DNA from: G963662905 sp963676725
GTDB taxonomy: Bacteria > Bacteroidota > Bacteroidia > Bacteroidales > WRLA01
Length of the DNA: 64,000 bases
Direction of reading: 5' to 3'
Assembly: GCA_963676725.1 (NCBI GenBank)
Contig: OY781463.1
Coordinates: 3,782,001-3,846,000 of the forward strand
The position numbers were made by a program, and so were the translations under genes. Below the pieces are notes generated by a model. It was given only the letters and a program-made list of their open reading frames with translations. It made no database searches and had not been told where the DNA came from. Below, in pieces: positions 17,897-26,342 of the stretch (positions are counted from its first letter, which is position 1; every line of letters starts with the position of its first letter).

Positions 17897-18628
17897 TTAC
17901 TTTTGTCGTCTGAGTTTGAAATTTTTTCCAAGATACACTTTGCGTACATGTTCATCGGCGGCAAGTTCCTCAGCAGAACCGGCCTTTAGCACAGAACCTT
18001 CAAACAAGAGATAGGCTCGATCAGTAATTGTAAGAGTTTCATGCACATTATGATCGGTAATAAGAATGCCAATATTTTTGTTTTTCAGATTGGCAACAAT
18101 GGTTTGAATATCCTCAACAGCGATCGGGTCTACACCGGCAAAAGGTTCATCGAGAAGGATAAAATTGGGGCTGGTTGCCAAAGCGCGTGCAATCTCGGTT
18201 CTGCGTCTTTCGCCTCCACTTAATTGGATGCCTTTTGATTTGCGGATATGGTGTAGGCCAAATTCATCGAGCAGGCTTTCGAGTTTATCACGTTGTTCGT
18301 TTTTTTTAAGGTCAGTAAATTCCAAAACAGCCCGGATATTATCCTCTACGCTCAAAGTGCGAAAAACTGAAGCCTCCTGAGCCAGATAGCCAATACCCAA
18401 TTGAGCCCTTTTATACATAGGCAGATTGGTAATATCCTGCTGATCGAGGTAAACATTACCGGCAAAAGGTTTTATCAAACCCACGATCATATAAAAAGAA
18501 GTGGTTTTGCCAGCACCATTCGGGCCAAGAAGCCCTACAATTTCCCCTTGGTTCACTTCAATAGAGACTTCTTTCACTACTGTGCGGTGCCTGTATTTCT
18601 TGACGATGTCTTTGGTATATAATTTCAT
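17897..18628 (-). CDS. lptB: LPS export ABC transporter ATP-binding protein LptB
   Basis: 243 residues. Walker A GPNGAGKT at 35-42, signature LSGGE at 136-140, Walker B FILLDE at 156-161 and switch histidine H193. The GERRRTEIARAL sequence and the DPIAVEDIQ segment are characteristic of LptB. It powers the LptFG complex that extracts LPS from the inner membrane and pushes it along the Lpt bridge. It lies downstream of kdsD, as in many Gram-negatives where Kdo synthesis and Lpt genes are linked; a 90-base gap separates them. Confidence 0.92.
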   Translation of the reverse strand: MKLYTKDIVKKYRHRTVVKEVSIEVNQGEIVGLLGPNGAGKTTSFYMIVGLIKPFAGNVYLDQQDITNLPMYKRAQLGIGYLAQEASVFRTLSVEDNIRAVLEFTDLKKNEQRDKLESLLDEFGLHHIRKSKGIQLSGGERRRTEIARALATSPNFILLDEPFAGVDPIAVEDIQTIVANLKNKNIGILITDHNVHETLTITDRAYLLFEGSVLKAGSAEELAADEHVRKVYLGKNFKLRRQK

Positions 18629-18698
18629 GGGAGCTTCATCTAATTAAGTGTCTTGCGAATAAATCTTCTTTTCAATAATATTTTTCGATTTCGAATTG

Positions 18699-18706
18699 CA
18701 AAGTTG
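18699..18706 (-). promoter_or_regulatory. Possible -7 box for lptB
   Basis: On the minus strand the sequence reads CAACTTTG, one mismatch from TAnnTTTG, about 70 bases before the lptB start. No clear -33 box. Confidence 0.3.
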
Positions 18707-18718
18707 CACATTCAAACG

Positions 18719-19684
18719 CTATATAATTCCTTCTTTTAGAATATCGTGCAGATGCACTACTCCGGAATAGAGTCCGTTTTTCAACACAAGGACTTGAGTA
18801 ATATTTTTGTTTCTCATCAAACTTAAGGCATCAACAACAAGGATGTTTTCATCCAGTGCTTTTGGGTTGGGCGACATAATATCTTCGGCGCAAATTGCAC
18901 CAATATTTTCATATTTACTCAACATACGGCGAATATCCCCATCAGTAATAATTCCTTTTAGCTGATTATTGTCCATTACCGCTGTTGCCCCAAGCCTACT
19001 AGAAGTCATCTCAACAATCACGTCTTTTATAGGTGTCTTTAAACCCACGCATGGTTTTTCGTTTTGGGTATAAATATTTGCAAGCCTCAAGTACATTTTC
19101 TTGCCTAAAACACCTCCCGGGTGATTGCGGGCAAAATCCTGAGAGCTAAAATTCCTGTATTCGAGTAGAGCTACGGCAAGAGCATCACCCATAATTAACT
19201 GAGCCGTAGTGCTTGAAGTTGGCGCCAGATTATTTGGGCAAGCCTCCCTTTTTACATAGGTATTAATAAGAAAATCAGAGTTTTGCGCCAAAAAAGAGTC
19301 CTTTCGCCCACAAAGTGCAATTAATTTATTGCCATAGGATTTAAGGATGGGCACCAGCACCTTAATTTCAGGTGTATCCCCACTATTTGAGATACACACA
19401 ACAACATCCTCTTTAGTAATGGTTCCAATATCGCCATGAATCGCATCAGCAGCATGCATAAAAAGCGCCGGGCTTCCTGTTGAATTAAGTGTGGCAACAA
19501 GTTTTCGTCCGATATTTGCACTTTTGCCAATACCGGTAACAACCACACGGCCATGCGATTGAAAAATTAATTCTACAGAGCGGGCAAAATCTTCATCTAC
19601 CCATTTAGGCAAGTTTGCTAGTTCTTCTATTTCGGAGGTGATAGTCCGTATGGCAGACCGACAAATATCCTGATAGCTTTTCAA
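18719..19684 (-). CDS. kdsD: Arabinose-5-phosphate isomerase (KpsF/GutQ/KdsD family)
   Basis: 321 residues: an N-terminal SIS domain (GIGKSANIGRKL, SNSGDTPE, APTSSTTAQ, then RNHPGGVLGKK) and two C-terminal CBS domains (about 205-320). The family interconverts ribulose-5-phosphate and arabinose-5-phosphate, the first committed precursor of Kdo. The start appears to be a TTG at 19682-19684, since no in-frame ATG is near and the promoter -7 box ends 27 bases upstream. lptB lies downstream and waaA elsewhere in the window, which fits an LPS role. Confidence 0.9.
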   Translation of the reverse strand: MKSYQDICRSAIRTITSEIEELANLPKWVDEDFARSVELIFQSHGRVVVTGIGKSANIGRKLVATLNSTGSPALFMHAADAIHGDIGTITKEDVVVCISNSGDTPEIKVLVPILKSYGNKLIALCGRKDSFLAQNSDFLINTYVKREACPNNLAPTSSTTAQLIMGDALAVALLEYRNFSSQDFARNHPGGVLGKKMYLRLANIYTQNEKPCVGLKTPIKDVIVEMTSSRLGATAVMDNNQLKGIITDGDIRRMLSKYENIGAICAEDIMSPNPKALDENILVVDALSLMRNKNITQVLVLKNGLYSGVVHLHDILKEGII

Positions 19685-19710
19685 TACAGATTGATTTAAT
19701 GTTTAAAACG

Positions 19711-19718
19711 CAAAGATA
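19711..19718 (-). promoter_or_regulatory. -7 promoter box of kdsD
   Basis: TATCTTTG on the minus strand, the commonest form of TAnnTTTG, 27 bases before the TTG start of kdsD. Candidate -33 TTG triplets lie 16 and 22 bases further upstream. Confidence 0.6.
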
Positions 19719-19821
19719 CAAATCAGAGCTAAACCAATAACAATATCCACTCAGACAATCTGGATAAAGCATTGGTAATTATTTCTTGAGATATTATAAG
19801 CCTGTTTCAAGGGTCTTTCAC

Positions 19822-19851
19822 TTGTTTGATCGTGAAATAAGACTACTTTTG
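19822..19851 (+). promoter_or_regulatory. Strong consensus promoter 200 bases upstream of recQ
   Basis: TTG at 19822-19824, 19 bases, TACTTTTG at 19844-19851. Transcription would begin near 19858, leaving about 198 nt before recQ: either a long leader or a separate small RNA. Confidence 0.6.
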
Positions 19852-19900
19852 TATGGCTTTTGCAAAAAACCCTTTATTTTTAAAAATATTAACCCTCTTT

Positions 19901-19935
19901 TTTGCGAATAATCAGGATTTATTGTATTATATTTG
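19901..19935 (+). promoter_or_regulatory. Second promoter upstream of recQ
   Basis: TTTG at 19901-19904 and TATATTTG at 19928-19935 with a 23-base spacer, at the long end of the accepted range. It would give a leader of about 114 nt before the ATG at 20056. Confidence 0.5.
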
Positions 19936-20055
19936 TATATGGTACGTTAAGATAGGCCTAGGTTTGCATGCATCATCATTGGTTTGCAGGTTTTAATAAG
20001 CACATCCATTACAAAAAGGATGAAGCATAGTGTTGTTGTTTAATGTGTAGGTATT

Positions 20056-22251
20056 ATGGTCTCACAAGAAATTGATTTAAAAGTATATTTAAAGCAGTAT
20101 TTTGGCTTTAATAAATTTAAAGGTACGCAGGAAAATATTATCCGTAGCCTGATTTCCGGTAAGGATGTTTTTGTTATCATGCCCACCGGCGGCGGTAAAT
20201 CTATGTGCTATCAATTGCCCGCCCTTATTAATAAAGGTACTGCTATTGTAATTAGTCCACTTATTGCCTTAATGAAAAATCAAGTGGACAGTATCCGCAA
20301 TTACGGAAATGATTCCGGTGTTGCCCATTTTTTAAATTCCTCACTTACCAAGAATGAGATAACAGAAGTAAAACACGACCTCAGCAGCGGACGTACCAAA
20401 CTTTTGTATGTTGCTCCCGAATCGCTGACAAAAGAAGAAAATGTTGAGTTCTTACAAACAATAGATATAAGTTTCTACGCTATTGATGAAGCCCATTGTA
20501 TTTCAGAGTGGGGACATGATTTTCGTCCGGAATACAGAAGGCTAAGGCCAATTATTGATGCCATCGGCAAGAAAGTGCCTATTATTGCCCTTACTGCCAC
20601 AGCAACAGTAAAAGTGCAAAGCGATATTCAAAAAAATCTTGGAATTCCGGATGCTGATGTTTACAAATCTTCATTCGATCGACCCAACTTATATTACGAG
20701 GTTCGGCCAAAAACGAAAGATGTTATCAAAGACATTATTCGCTATATTAAATCAAAAGCAGGAAAATCAGGCATTGTTTATTGCCTGAGCCGCAAAAAAG
20801 TTGAGGAACTAGCAGAAACCCTTCAGGTAAATGGTATTAAGGCCCTTCCCTATCACGCAGGTTTAGATGCTGCAACACGAAGAAAAAACCAGGATATGTT
20901 CCTTATGGAAGATGCTGATGTCATTGTTGCTACGATTGCTTTTGGAATGGGCATCGACAAACCCGACGTTCGCTTTGTAATCCATCACGATATCCCAAAA
21001 AGCCTCGAAGGCTATTATCAGGAAACAGGCCGTGGTGGCAGGGATGATGGAGAAGGAAACTGCATCGTTTTCTATAGCTATGACGATATCCTCAAGCTTG
21101 AAAAATTCATGAAAGGGAAACCTGTCGCAGAACAGGAAATTGCCAAGCAATTACTCACAGAAACAGTAGCTTATGCAGAAAGTTCTGTATGCAGGCACAA
21201 GCAACTGCTTCATTATTTTGGAGAAGAATACAAACAGGAAAACTGTGGTGCTTGCGATAACTGTTTAAACCCAAAAGAGCGCTTTGAAGCAATTGAGGAT
21301 GTTGAACTGCTTCTTAACATTATCATGGAAATCAAACAGTTATTTAAAGCCAATCACGTAAACAATATCCTCACCGGTAATCTTACAGCAAATATCAGGG
21401 CGGCAAGGCACGATAAACTCGCGGCATTTGGTCGTGGATCAGAAAAAGACGATAAATACTGGAATGCTGTTATTCGGCAAACCCTAATCCATGATTTGCT
21501 GAGAAAAGATATTGAAAATTACGGCCTCCTGAAAATAACCGAAAAAGGTCAGGCATTCCTTGACAAACCATGGTCATTGCTTTTTACACGCGACCATGAT
21601 TATGAAAACAATGATGAAGGCATCATCACCGGCAGCAATTCATCACGACAAGGATCTGCTGACACTCAGTTGTTCAGCATGCTCAAAGATCTCAGAAAAT
21701 CCATTAGTAGAAAAGAAAGCCTTCCTCCTTTTGTAATTTTTCAGGATACATCCTTGGAAGATATGTCGATTCAGTATCCTATCAGTATGGATGAACTGAA
21801 ACAAATAACAGGTGTTGGAACCGGTAAAGCCCATAAATACGGCAAACCCTTTATTGAACTCATCAAAAACTATGTTGAAGAAAATGAGATCATCCGACCA
21901 ACTGATATGGTTGTAAAATCTGTTGTCAATAAATCAGGACTGAAAGTCTATATCATTCAAAGTATTGACCGAAAGCTTTCTCTCGACGATATCGCAAACA
22001 CCAAACATTTAAGCCTGGACGAAATCATCTCGGAACTTGAGAGCATTGTTGACTCGGGTACCCGTATCGACATTGACTACTACATCAATGAAAATGTTGA
22101 CGAATACCATCAGGAAGAAATCTATGATTATTTTCATGAAGCCGAAAGTGATTCTGTAGATAATGCCCTCGAAGAACTTGGGGACGATGAATATTCAAGG
22201 GATGAAATCAGGCTTATGCGCATTAAATTTATCTCAGAGGTGGGCAACTAA
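20056..22251 (+). CDS. recQ: ATP-dependent DNA helicase RecQ
   Basis: 731 residues, longer than the 610-residue E. coli enzyme. Walker A MPTGGGKS with K48, DEAH box at 144-147 in IDEAHCISEWGHDFRPEY, the RecQ zinc cysteines C379, C397, C400 and C403, a winged-helix region (about 410-520) and an HRDC domain near 535-610. The last 120 residues form an acidic tail. It unwinds forked and recombining DNA in the 3' to 5' direction and acts in repair of stalled forks. Many Bacteroidota carry this longer RecQ; the tail's role is not known to me. Confidence 0.93.
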   Translation: MVSQEIDLKVYLKQYFGFNKFKGTQENIIRSLISGKDVFVIMPTGGGKSMCYQLPALINKGTAIVISPLIALMKNQVDSIRNYGNDSGVAHFLNSSLTKNEITEVKHDLSSGRTKLLYVAPESLTKEENVEFLQTIDISFYAIDEAHCISEWGHDFRPEYRRLRPIIDAIGKKVPIIALTATATVKVQSDIQKNLGIPDADVYKSSFDRPNLYYEVRPKTKDVIKDIIRYIKSKAGKSGIVYCLSRKKVEELAETLQVNGIKALPYHAGLDAATRRKNQDMFLMEDADVIVATIAFGMGIDKPDVRFVIHHDIPKSLEGYYQETGRGGRDDGEGNCIVFYSYDDILKLEKFMKGKPVAEQEIAKQLLTETVAYAESSVCRHKQLLHYFGEEYKQENCGACDNCLNPKERFEAIEDVELLLNIIMEIKQLFKANHVNNILTGNLTANIRAARHDKLAAFGRGSEKDDKYWNAVIRQTLIHDLLRKDIENYGLLKITEKGQAFLDKPWSLLFTRDHDYENNDEGIITGSNSSRQGSADTQLFSMLKDLRKSISRKESLPPFVIFQDTSLEDMSIQYPISMDELKQITGVGTGKAHKYGKPFIELIKNYVEENEIIRPTDMVVKSVVNKSGLKVYIIQSIDRKLSLDDIANTKHLSLDEIISELESIVDSGTRIDIDYYINENVDEYHQEEIYDYFHEAESDSVDNALEELGDDEYSRDEIRLMRIKFISEVGN

Positions 22252-22266
22252 TAATTTGCACATTTT

Positions 22267-22641
22267 ATGCTGAATATAAAACGAATCTTTTTTGGAGGGG
22301 CTGTTCTGATTGGTCTTATTAGCATTTTGAACCCTTCTTGTTCTGCGAAAAAGACCGAACAGGACAAAGCACCCGCTTATATAGTTTCCAGAGATACTTT
22401 GGTATTAATTTTGACTGATTTTCAGCTTATTGAAGCAGAATTGGTACAGGCTCGAAACGAAGGGAAAAATGTATTGAACCTTCGGGATCATTATTATTCC
22501 GCTGTTTTTGATAAATATAAAATCGACCGTACAACACTAGATAAAAACCTGGAGTATTATAAGGCAAAACTGGAAAGCCTTGAATCTGTTTATACAGATG
22601 TGGTTACACGATTAAGTAGAATGGAATCAGAAGCAAATTAA
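22267..22641 (+). CDS. Small lipoprotein, DUF4296-like
   Basis: 124 residues with a lipoprotein signal (hydrophobic 10-22, then NPSCSAKK with lipid cysteine C25). The mature part is mostly helical, with the LILTDFQLIEAEL segment and the D-Y-S-V-F-D-K-Y pattern typical of Bacteroidota DUF4296 lipoproteins. It starts 15 bases after recQ and is probably on the same transcript. Function is unknown. Confidence 0.7.
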   Translation: MLNIKRIFFGGAVLIGLISILNPSCSAKKTEQDKAPAYIVSRDTLVLILTDFQLIEAELVQARNEGKNVLNLRDHYYSAVFDKYKIDRTTLDKNLEYYKAKLESLESVYTDVVTRLSRMESEAN

Positions 22642-22672
22642 TTATCGCTTTTCGCCTCACAGCAAAACAAAC

Positions 22673-23101
22673 CTAATTTTTTCGGGTAAAAACAGCCTTT
22701 AACTGCAATTGATTGGCATTATAATATTCCCAAGTGATCGTATTGTCATCAGTAAAAGTACCAAAAGCATTCACTGTCCATGATTCATCACCTTCTATTT
22801 TCTGACTTGGAACACTAATACTTTGCTCTGTAACAATGGCATAAGCAGAAAGCTCTACTCCTAATTGCATATAATTTTTAATTAAAACCTGTGCCGAATT
22901 ACTTGGATCGGCAACAATTGTAACGGTATAGGTATTGTTTGTGCTTTTCTGTGTTTCCTGACAAAGCCATTCATCAATATAAGCTTCACGGGCATCATTG
23001 ATAGGATCAATTATGTCATCCTCTTCAGTGCATCCGGAAAAAGAGAACAAAAGAGCAATTAGAATAAACAGGGGGAAAGCTGGGCTTAATATACGCTTCA
23101 T
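22673..23101 (-). CDS. Predicted lipoprotein of unknown function
   Basis: 142 residues. Signal with hydrophobic 9-20 and lipobox FSGC (C24), followed by acidic TEEDD. The mature chain is rich in beta strands with Thr/Val alternation, such as NTYTVTIVADPSN, and could form a small lipocalin-like barrel; this is inference from pattern only. It converges with the DUF4296 gene, leaving only 31 bases between stops. No known family recognised. Confidence 0.65.
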   Translation of the reverse strand: MKRILSPAFPLFILIALLFSFSGCTEEDDIIDPINDAREAYIDEWLCQETQKSTNNTYTVTIVADPSNSAQVLIKNYMQLGVELSAYAIVTEQSISVPSQKIEGDESWTVNAFGTFTDDNTITWEYYNANQLQLKAVFTRKN

Positions 23102-23171
23102 AAAATCACTATTGAATTAATTTTCGCGATGAAATTACAAAAATCAGACCGTATAGCAAGCATCAAGGCGT

Positions 23172-23948
23172 TTATTGCTTTATAAATTTCTGTGTGGCGT
23201 ATTTTTGAGGACCTTTTAAATGCAGCAAATAAATGCCTTGTGAAAGCATAGCAACATCCAGGCTACTTTGATTTTCATTGATATTAAATCCGAGGACCTT
23301 ACTCCCAGAGAGATCATAAATTTCAGCTTGCGAAAAAGCAGCGGCTTTGTCCATAACCAGCTTCAATTGATCTTGCACAGGATTTGGACTGATTTTAAAA
23401 AGGGCTTCAGTATCCTGAGCCACTCTTATTGATGTAGAAACAGCACCATTTTCAATAAGGATACTATCAATATTATGAAAATCAGGGATTTCATAAGGCA
23501 TAAAAAGGTTGCCTACAATCTTTTTATCCGGTGTGATAATAAGCACAGTTGGTCGCGAAAGAATCTGAAAATCATTATTTGTGATATTCCCTGCGCCATC
23601 ACTTCCACTTGCTGTAGGATACTGAATTCCATAGGTTGTATCGAACACATAAACGCCCGTATCATCATCGCCCCATGCAATTCCTACAACAAAAACATTG
23701 CCTTGATTTTCTCCGTATGCCTCATAAATTGCCTGATGATCCGGAGCATAAATATGACAAGGGCCACATGATGTACTAAAAAAATCAATCATCACAATTT
23801 TGTCTTGAGCCAAGATATCAAAGAGGTGAAGACTTTCCCCTTCAATAGTTTTAATTCTGAAATCGACAGCATACTCTAGCGTTGTCTGTGCTTGGCTATA
23901 CCCAAGGCCCAATATGATGAGAAAGACGAATATTTGTATTTTTTTCAT
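23172..23948 (-). CDS. Secreted thioredoxin-fold (TlpA-like) protein with T9SS sorting domain
   Basis: 258 residues from the ATG at 23948, chosen because the signal peptide (MKKIQIFVFLIILGLGYSQA) starts there. A TlpA/thioredoxin domain carries the redox pair C61-G-P-C64 in FFSTSCGPC. The C-terminal 72 residues form a T9SS type A sorting domain (SPNPVQDQLKL, YDLSGSKV, GIYLLHLK). It is thus a disulfide-type or reductase-type protein sent to the cell surface or outside instead of staying in the periplasm. Partner proteins are unknown. Confidence 0.85.
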   Translation of the reverse strand: MKKIQIFVFLIILGLGYSQAQTTLEYAVDFRIKTIEGESLHLFDILAQDKIVMIDFFSTSCGPCHIYAPDHQAIYEAYGENQGNVFVVGIAWGDDDTGVYVFDTTYGIQYPTASGSDGAGNITNNDFQILSRPTVLIITPDKKIVGNLFMPYEIPDFHNIDSILIENGAVSTSIRVAQDTEALFKISPNPVQDQLKLVMDKAAAFSQAEIYDLSGSKVLGFNINENQSSLDVAMLSQGIYLLHLKGPQKYATQKFIKQ

Positions 23949-24012
23949 AATCGCTGGATTAATATTTTTTTGGATGGCATCATAATGAAAATATGCCAAC
24001 GCATCTAAAAAA

Positions 24013-24053
24013 CAAAAATACAGCCCGATATGTTTATCACCAAGCTGTATTTT
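24013..24053 (-). terminator. Probable terminator after deoC
   Basis: AAAATACAGC at 24015-24024 pairs with GCTGTATTTT at 24044-24053 (10 bp), with a 19-nt loop that can pair partly inside (GATA/TATC). Read on the minus strand it is followed by T-rich sequence, 39 bases after the deoC stop. Confidence 0.55.
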
Positions 24054-24091
24054 GTTAATAATTAACCTATTATGTTAAAAAGGCGTTAATA

Positions 24092-24931
24092 TCAGTCTAT
24101 AAGGGTAGCGGTTTTGCCTGCAAGACGGCTCGCTCCGATTCGGAACAATTCAGGATTATTCCATTCTTCGCCAAGAACGTCCAGCAATAATCTATAGTAA
24201 GTAAAAGCATCATCAGGCTCACTAATTCCCCCAGCAGGTTTTAATCCAATTTTAATTCCGGTATGCTCGTAATACTCCTTTATTGTATCCATCATCACCA
24301 AGCAAGCCTCTAGAGTAGCAGCCGGATTAATTTTGCCGGTAGATGTTTTGATAAAATCAGCACCATTATTTATGGCAATTTCACTGGCTTTACGAATATT
24401 AGCCGCTGTTTTCAGTTCCCCTGTTTCAAGGATTACTTTCAGATGAGCATTTCCGCATACATTTTTAATTGCACGGATCTCGCCGCCCACTTCTTCATAA
24501 CGTCCTTCGAGGAATTTTCCCCGACTGATGACCATATCAATTTCTGTGGCTCCTTCCTCAACAGCATAGCGCACCTCAGAGAGCTTCACAAAAAGAGGGC
24601 TTTGCCCGGACGGAAAGGCTCCTGCCACGGATGCAATACAATGATGCGTTTCCTGAAGCAGGCTGGCAGCCTGACGCACCATACTGGGATATACACAAAC
24701 TGCTGCAACACCGGGGATTCCTCGCTTCTCATCTGTGAGTGATTGAGCCTGAGCACATAATGAAGCAATTTTCGCCTCATTATCATCACCATTCAGAGTC
24801 GTCAGGTCAATAAAACCCAATATTTTTATCCAATCTTTTCTGGAAGCCTCAGCGGCAGATTTGGCAAGGATTTTCCCTACCCTATCCTGAATCTCCTGAT
24901 CACTGTATGTATATTCTGAAAACAAATGCAT
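24092..24931 (-). CDS. deoC: Deoxyribose-phosphate aldolase
   Basis: 279 residues, class I aldolase TIM barrel. The Schiff-base lysine is K195 in DFIKTSTGK, the proton-relay lysine is K231 in GLKPAGG, and D132 in IDMV matches the catalytic aspartate. It cleaves 2-deoxyribose-5-phosphate to glyceraldehyde-3-phosphate and acetaldehyde for deoxynucleoside salvage. The length is that of the longer DeoC subgroup (E. coli 259). It lies alone between the secreted thioredoxin gene and rseP with no other deo gene nearby. Confidence 0.93.
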   Translation of the reverse strand: MHLFSEYTYSDQEIQDRVGKILAKSAAEASRKDWIKILGFIDLTTLNGDDNEAKIASLCAQAQSLTDEKRGIPGVAAVCVYPSMVRQAASLLQETHHCIASVAGAFPSGQSPLFVKLSEVRYAVEEGATEIDMVISRGKFLEGRYEEVGGEIRAIKNVCGNAHLKVILETGELKTAANIRKASEIAINNGADFIKTSTGKINPAATLEACLVMMDTIKEYYEHTGIKIGLKPAGGISEPDDAFTYYRLLLDVLGEEWNNPELFRIGASRLAGKTATLID

Positions 24932-25025
24932 ATCGAAAGGTTTTAGTTATCCGTATCAACAGAATGCATCATTAAATCAAGATTATCCTGAAGTGCAAAG
25001 AAGCATTCTTATTTTCTATGATTGC

Positions 25026-26339
25026 TTATTTAAAGAGTTTAAAAATATCATTCCCAACAGCAAAGGCCATAATACCAAGCAAAATCACCATCCCGGCAAC
25101 CTGGGCATATTCCATAAATTTATCGCTTGGTTTCCTTCTTGCTACAATTTCGTACAAAAGGAACATCACATGACCCCCATCGAGCGCAGGAATTGGCAGT
25201 ATATTCATAAACGCAAGAATAAGCGATAAGAGACCTGTTATAAACCAGAATTTATGCCAGTCCCAAATACCACCATAAATTTTTGCGATACCAATAGGCC
25301 CTTGCAGGCTGTCTGTGGCTTTTTCTTCACCGGAAAATATTTTGCCAAATCCTTTTACATTAACAACCAACATATTAATAGCATCCTTATAGCCATATTT
25401 CATCGCTGAGAGGAAGGAATACTCCTTAAATTCGTAAGGAACATTCGTGAAAACCCCAATATAACCACTTGAGTCTATTGCTACGGCACGCTGCAATGTA
25501 TCTCCATTTCTGATAAACTGAATCTGCGCAACATCCGTATCACAGTCTGCGACCATTTCACGAAAAGTGCCATAGGAAGCAACCGGCTCATTATTCAATG
25601 AAATAATAAAATCCCCTTTTTGCAAACCTGCTTCAGAAGCAGGCATTCCTACAATCAGGCTATCGATAACAGCCGGATAATTAAAAAAATCGATAAAACG
25701 TGTCCGGCGGGCTACTTTTGCCGCTTTATAAAAAGTATCAGGAATAATAACATCCATCACATTTCCATTCCGCTCGACACTTACTGTAGAACCAAAGAGT
25801 ACATTTACAGATTGTGCATCTTTAAAACGCTCGATATCAGATCCATTGATTTGAAGTATCCGGTCACCGGTTTGGAACCCTGCGAGCTGCCCAATTTCTG
25901 AAGCATAAACACCATGCTTGGAAACTTCATCGTTTGGAAGATAATTTTGCTCATATCGAAGGATTACAAAGGCGAAAATAATGATACCGAGAATCAGGTT
26001 CACAACAACGCCTCCAATCATAACAATAAGCCTCTGCCAGGCAGGTTTACTCCTAAATTCCCATGGTTGGGCAGGTTGTTTCATTGCTTCCTTATCCATT
26101 GATTCATCGATCATTCCGGCGATTTTCACATATCCGCCAAGGGGCAACCAACCGATACCATATTCTGTATCGCCTTTTTTAAATTTGAATAATTTAATAT
26201 TCCAGGCATCAAAAAAGAGATAAAATTTTTCGACTTTTATACCAAAAGCACGGGCAGCAATAAAATGCCCAAATTCGTGCAGGATAACCAATATCGAAAG
26301 GCCCAAAATAAGCTGGGCGGCCATAATTAGTGCGGTCAT
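25026..26339 (-). CDS. rseP: Site-2 zinc metalloprotease RseP
   Basis: 437 residues. Zinc motif HEFGH at 21-25 in the first membrane helix, PDZ region (about 205-290, with GLQKGDFI), second-metal-ligand motif NILPIPALDGGH in the third helix near 385, and a final helix. These inner-membrane proteases cut transmembrane segments, for example anti-sigma factors or leftover signal peptides. It follows dxr by 3 bases, a gene pairing (dxr-rseP) that is widespread in bacteria. Confidence 0.93.
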   Translation of the reverse strand: MTALIMAAQLILGLSILVILHEFGHFIAARAFGIKVEKFYLFFDAWNIKLFKFKKGDTEYGIGWLPLGGYVKIAGMIDESMDKEAMKQPAQPWEFRSKPAWQRLIVMIGGVVVNLILGIIIFAFVILRYEQNYLPNDEVSKHGVYASEIGQLAGFQTGDRILQINGSDIERFKDAQSVNVLFGSTVSVERNGNVMDVIIPDTFYKAAKVARRTRFIDFFNYPAVIDSLIVGMPASEAGLQKGDFIISLNNEPVASYGTFREMVADCDTDVAQIQFIRNGDTLQRAVAIDSSGYIGVFTNVPYEFKEYSFLSAMKYGYKDAINMLVVNVKGFGKIFSGEEKATDSLQGPIGIAKIYGGIWDWHKFWFITGLLSLILAFMNILPIPALDGGHVMFLLYEIVARRKPSDKFMEYAQVAGMVILLGIMAFAVGNDIFKLFK

Positions 26340-26342
26340 ACT

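Larger units (their letters stand above)
19685..20055. other. Divergent promoter region between kdsD and recQ
   Basis: 371 bases with one minus-strand promoter box for kdsD and two plus-strand promoters. A 47-codon frame from 19853 starts 2 bases after a -7 box and so would lie outside the transcript; it is not supported. Nothing else is recognisable apart from a small CATCC/GGATG hairpin near 20004-20023. Confidence 0.5.

Noticed and set aside
19853..19996. 47-codon plus-strand frame upstream of recQ
   Set aside because: Its ATG lies 2 bases after the TACTTTTG box, before the expected transcript start, and the protein has no recognisable features.
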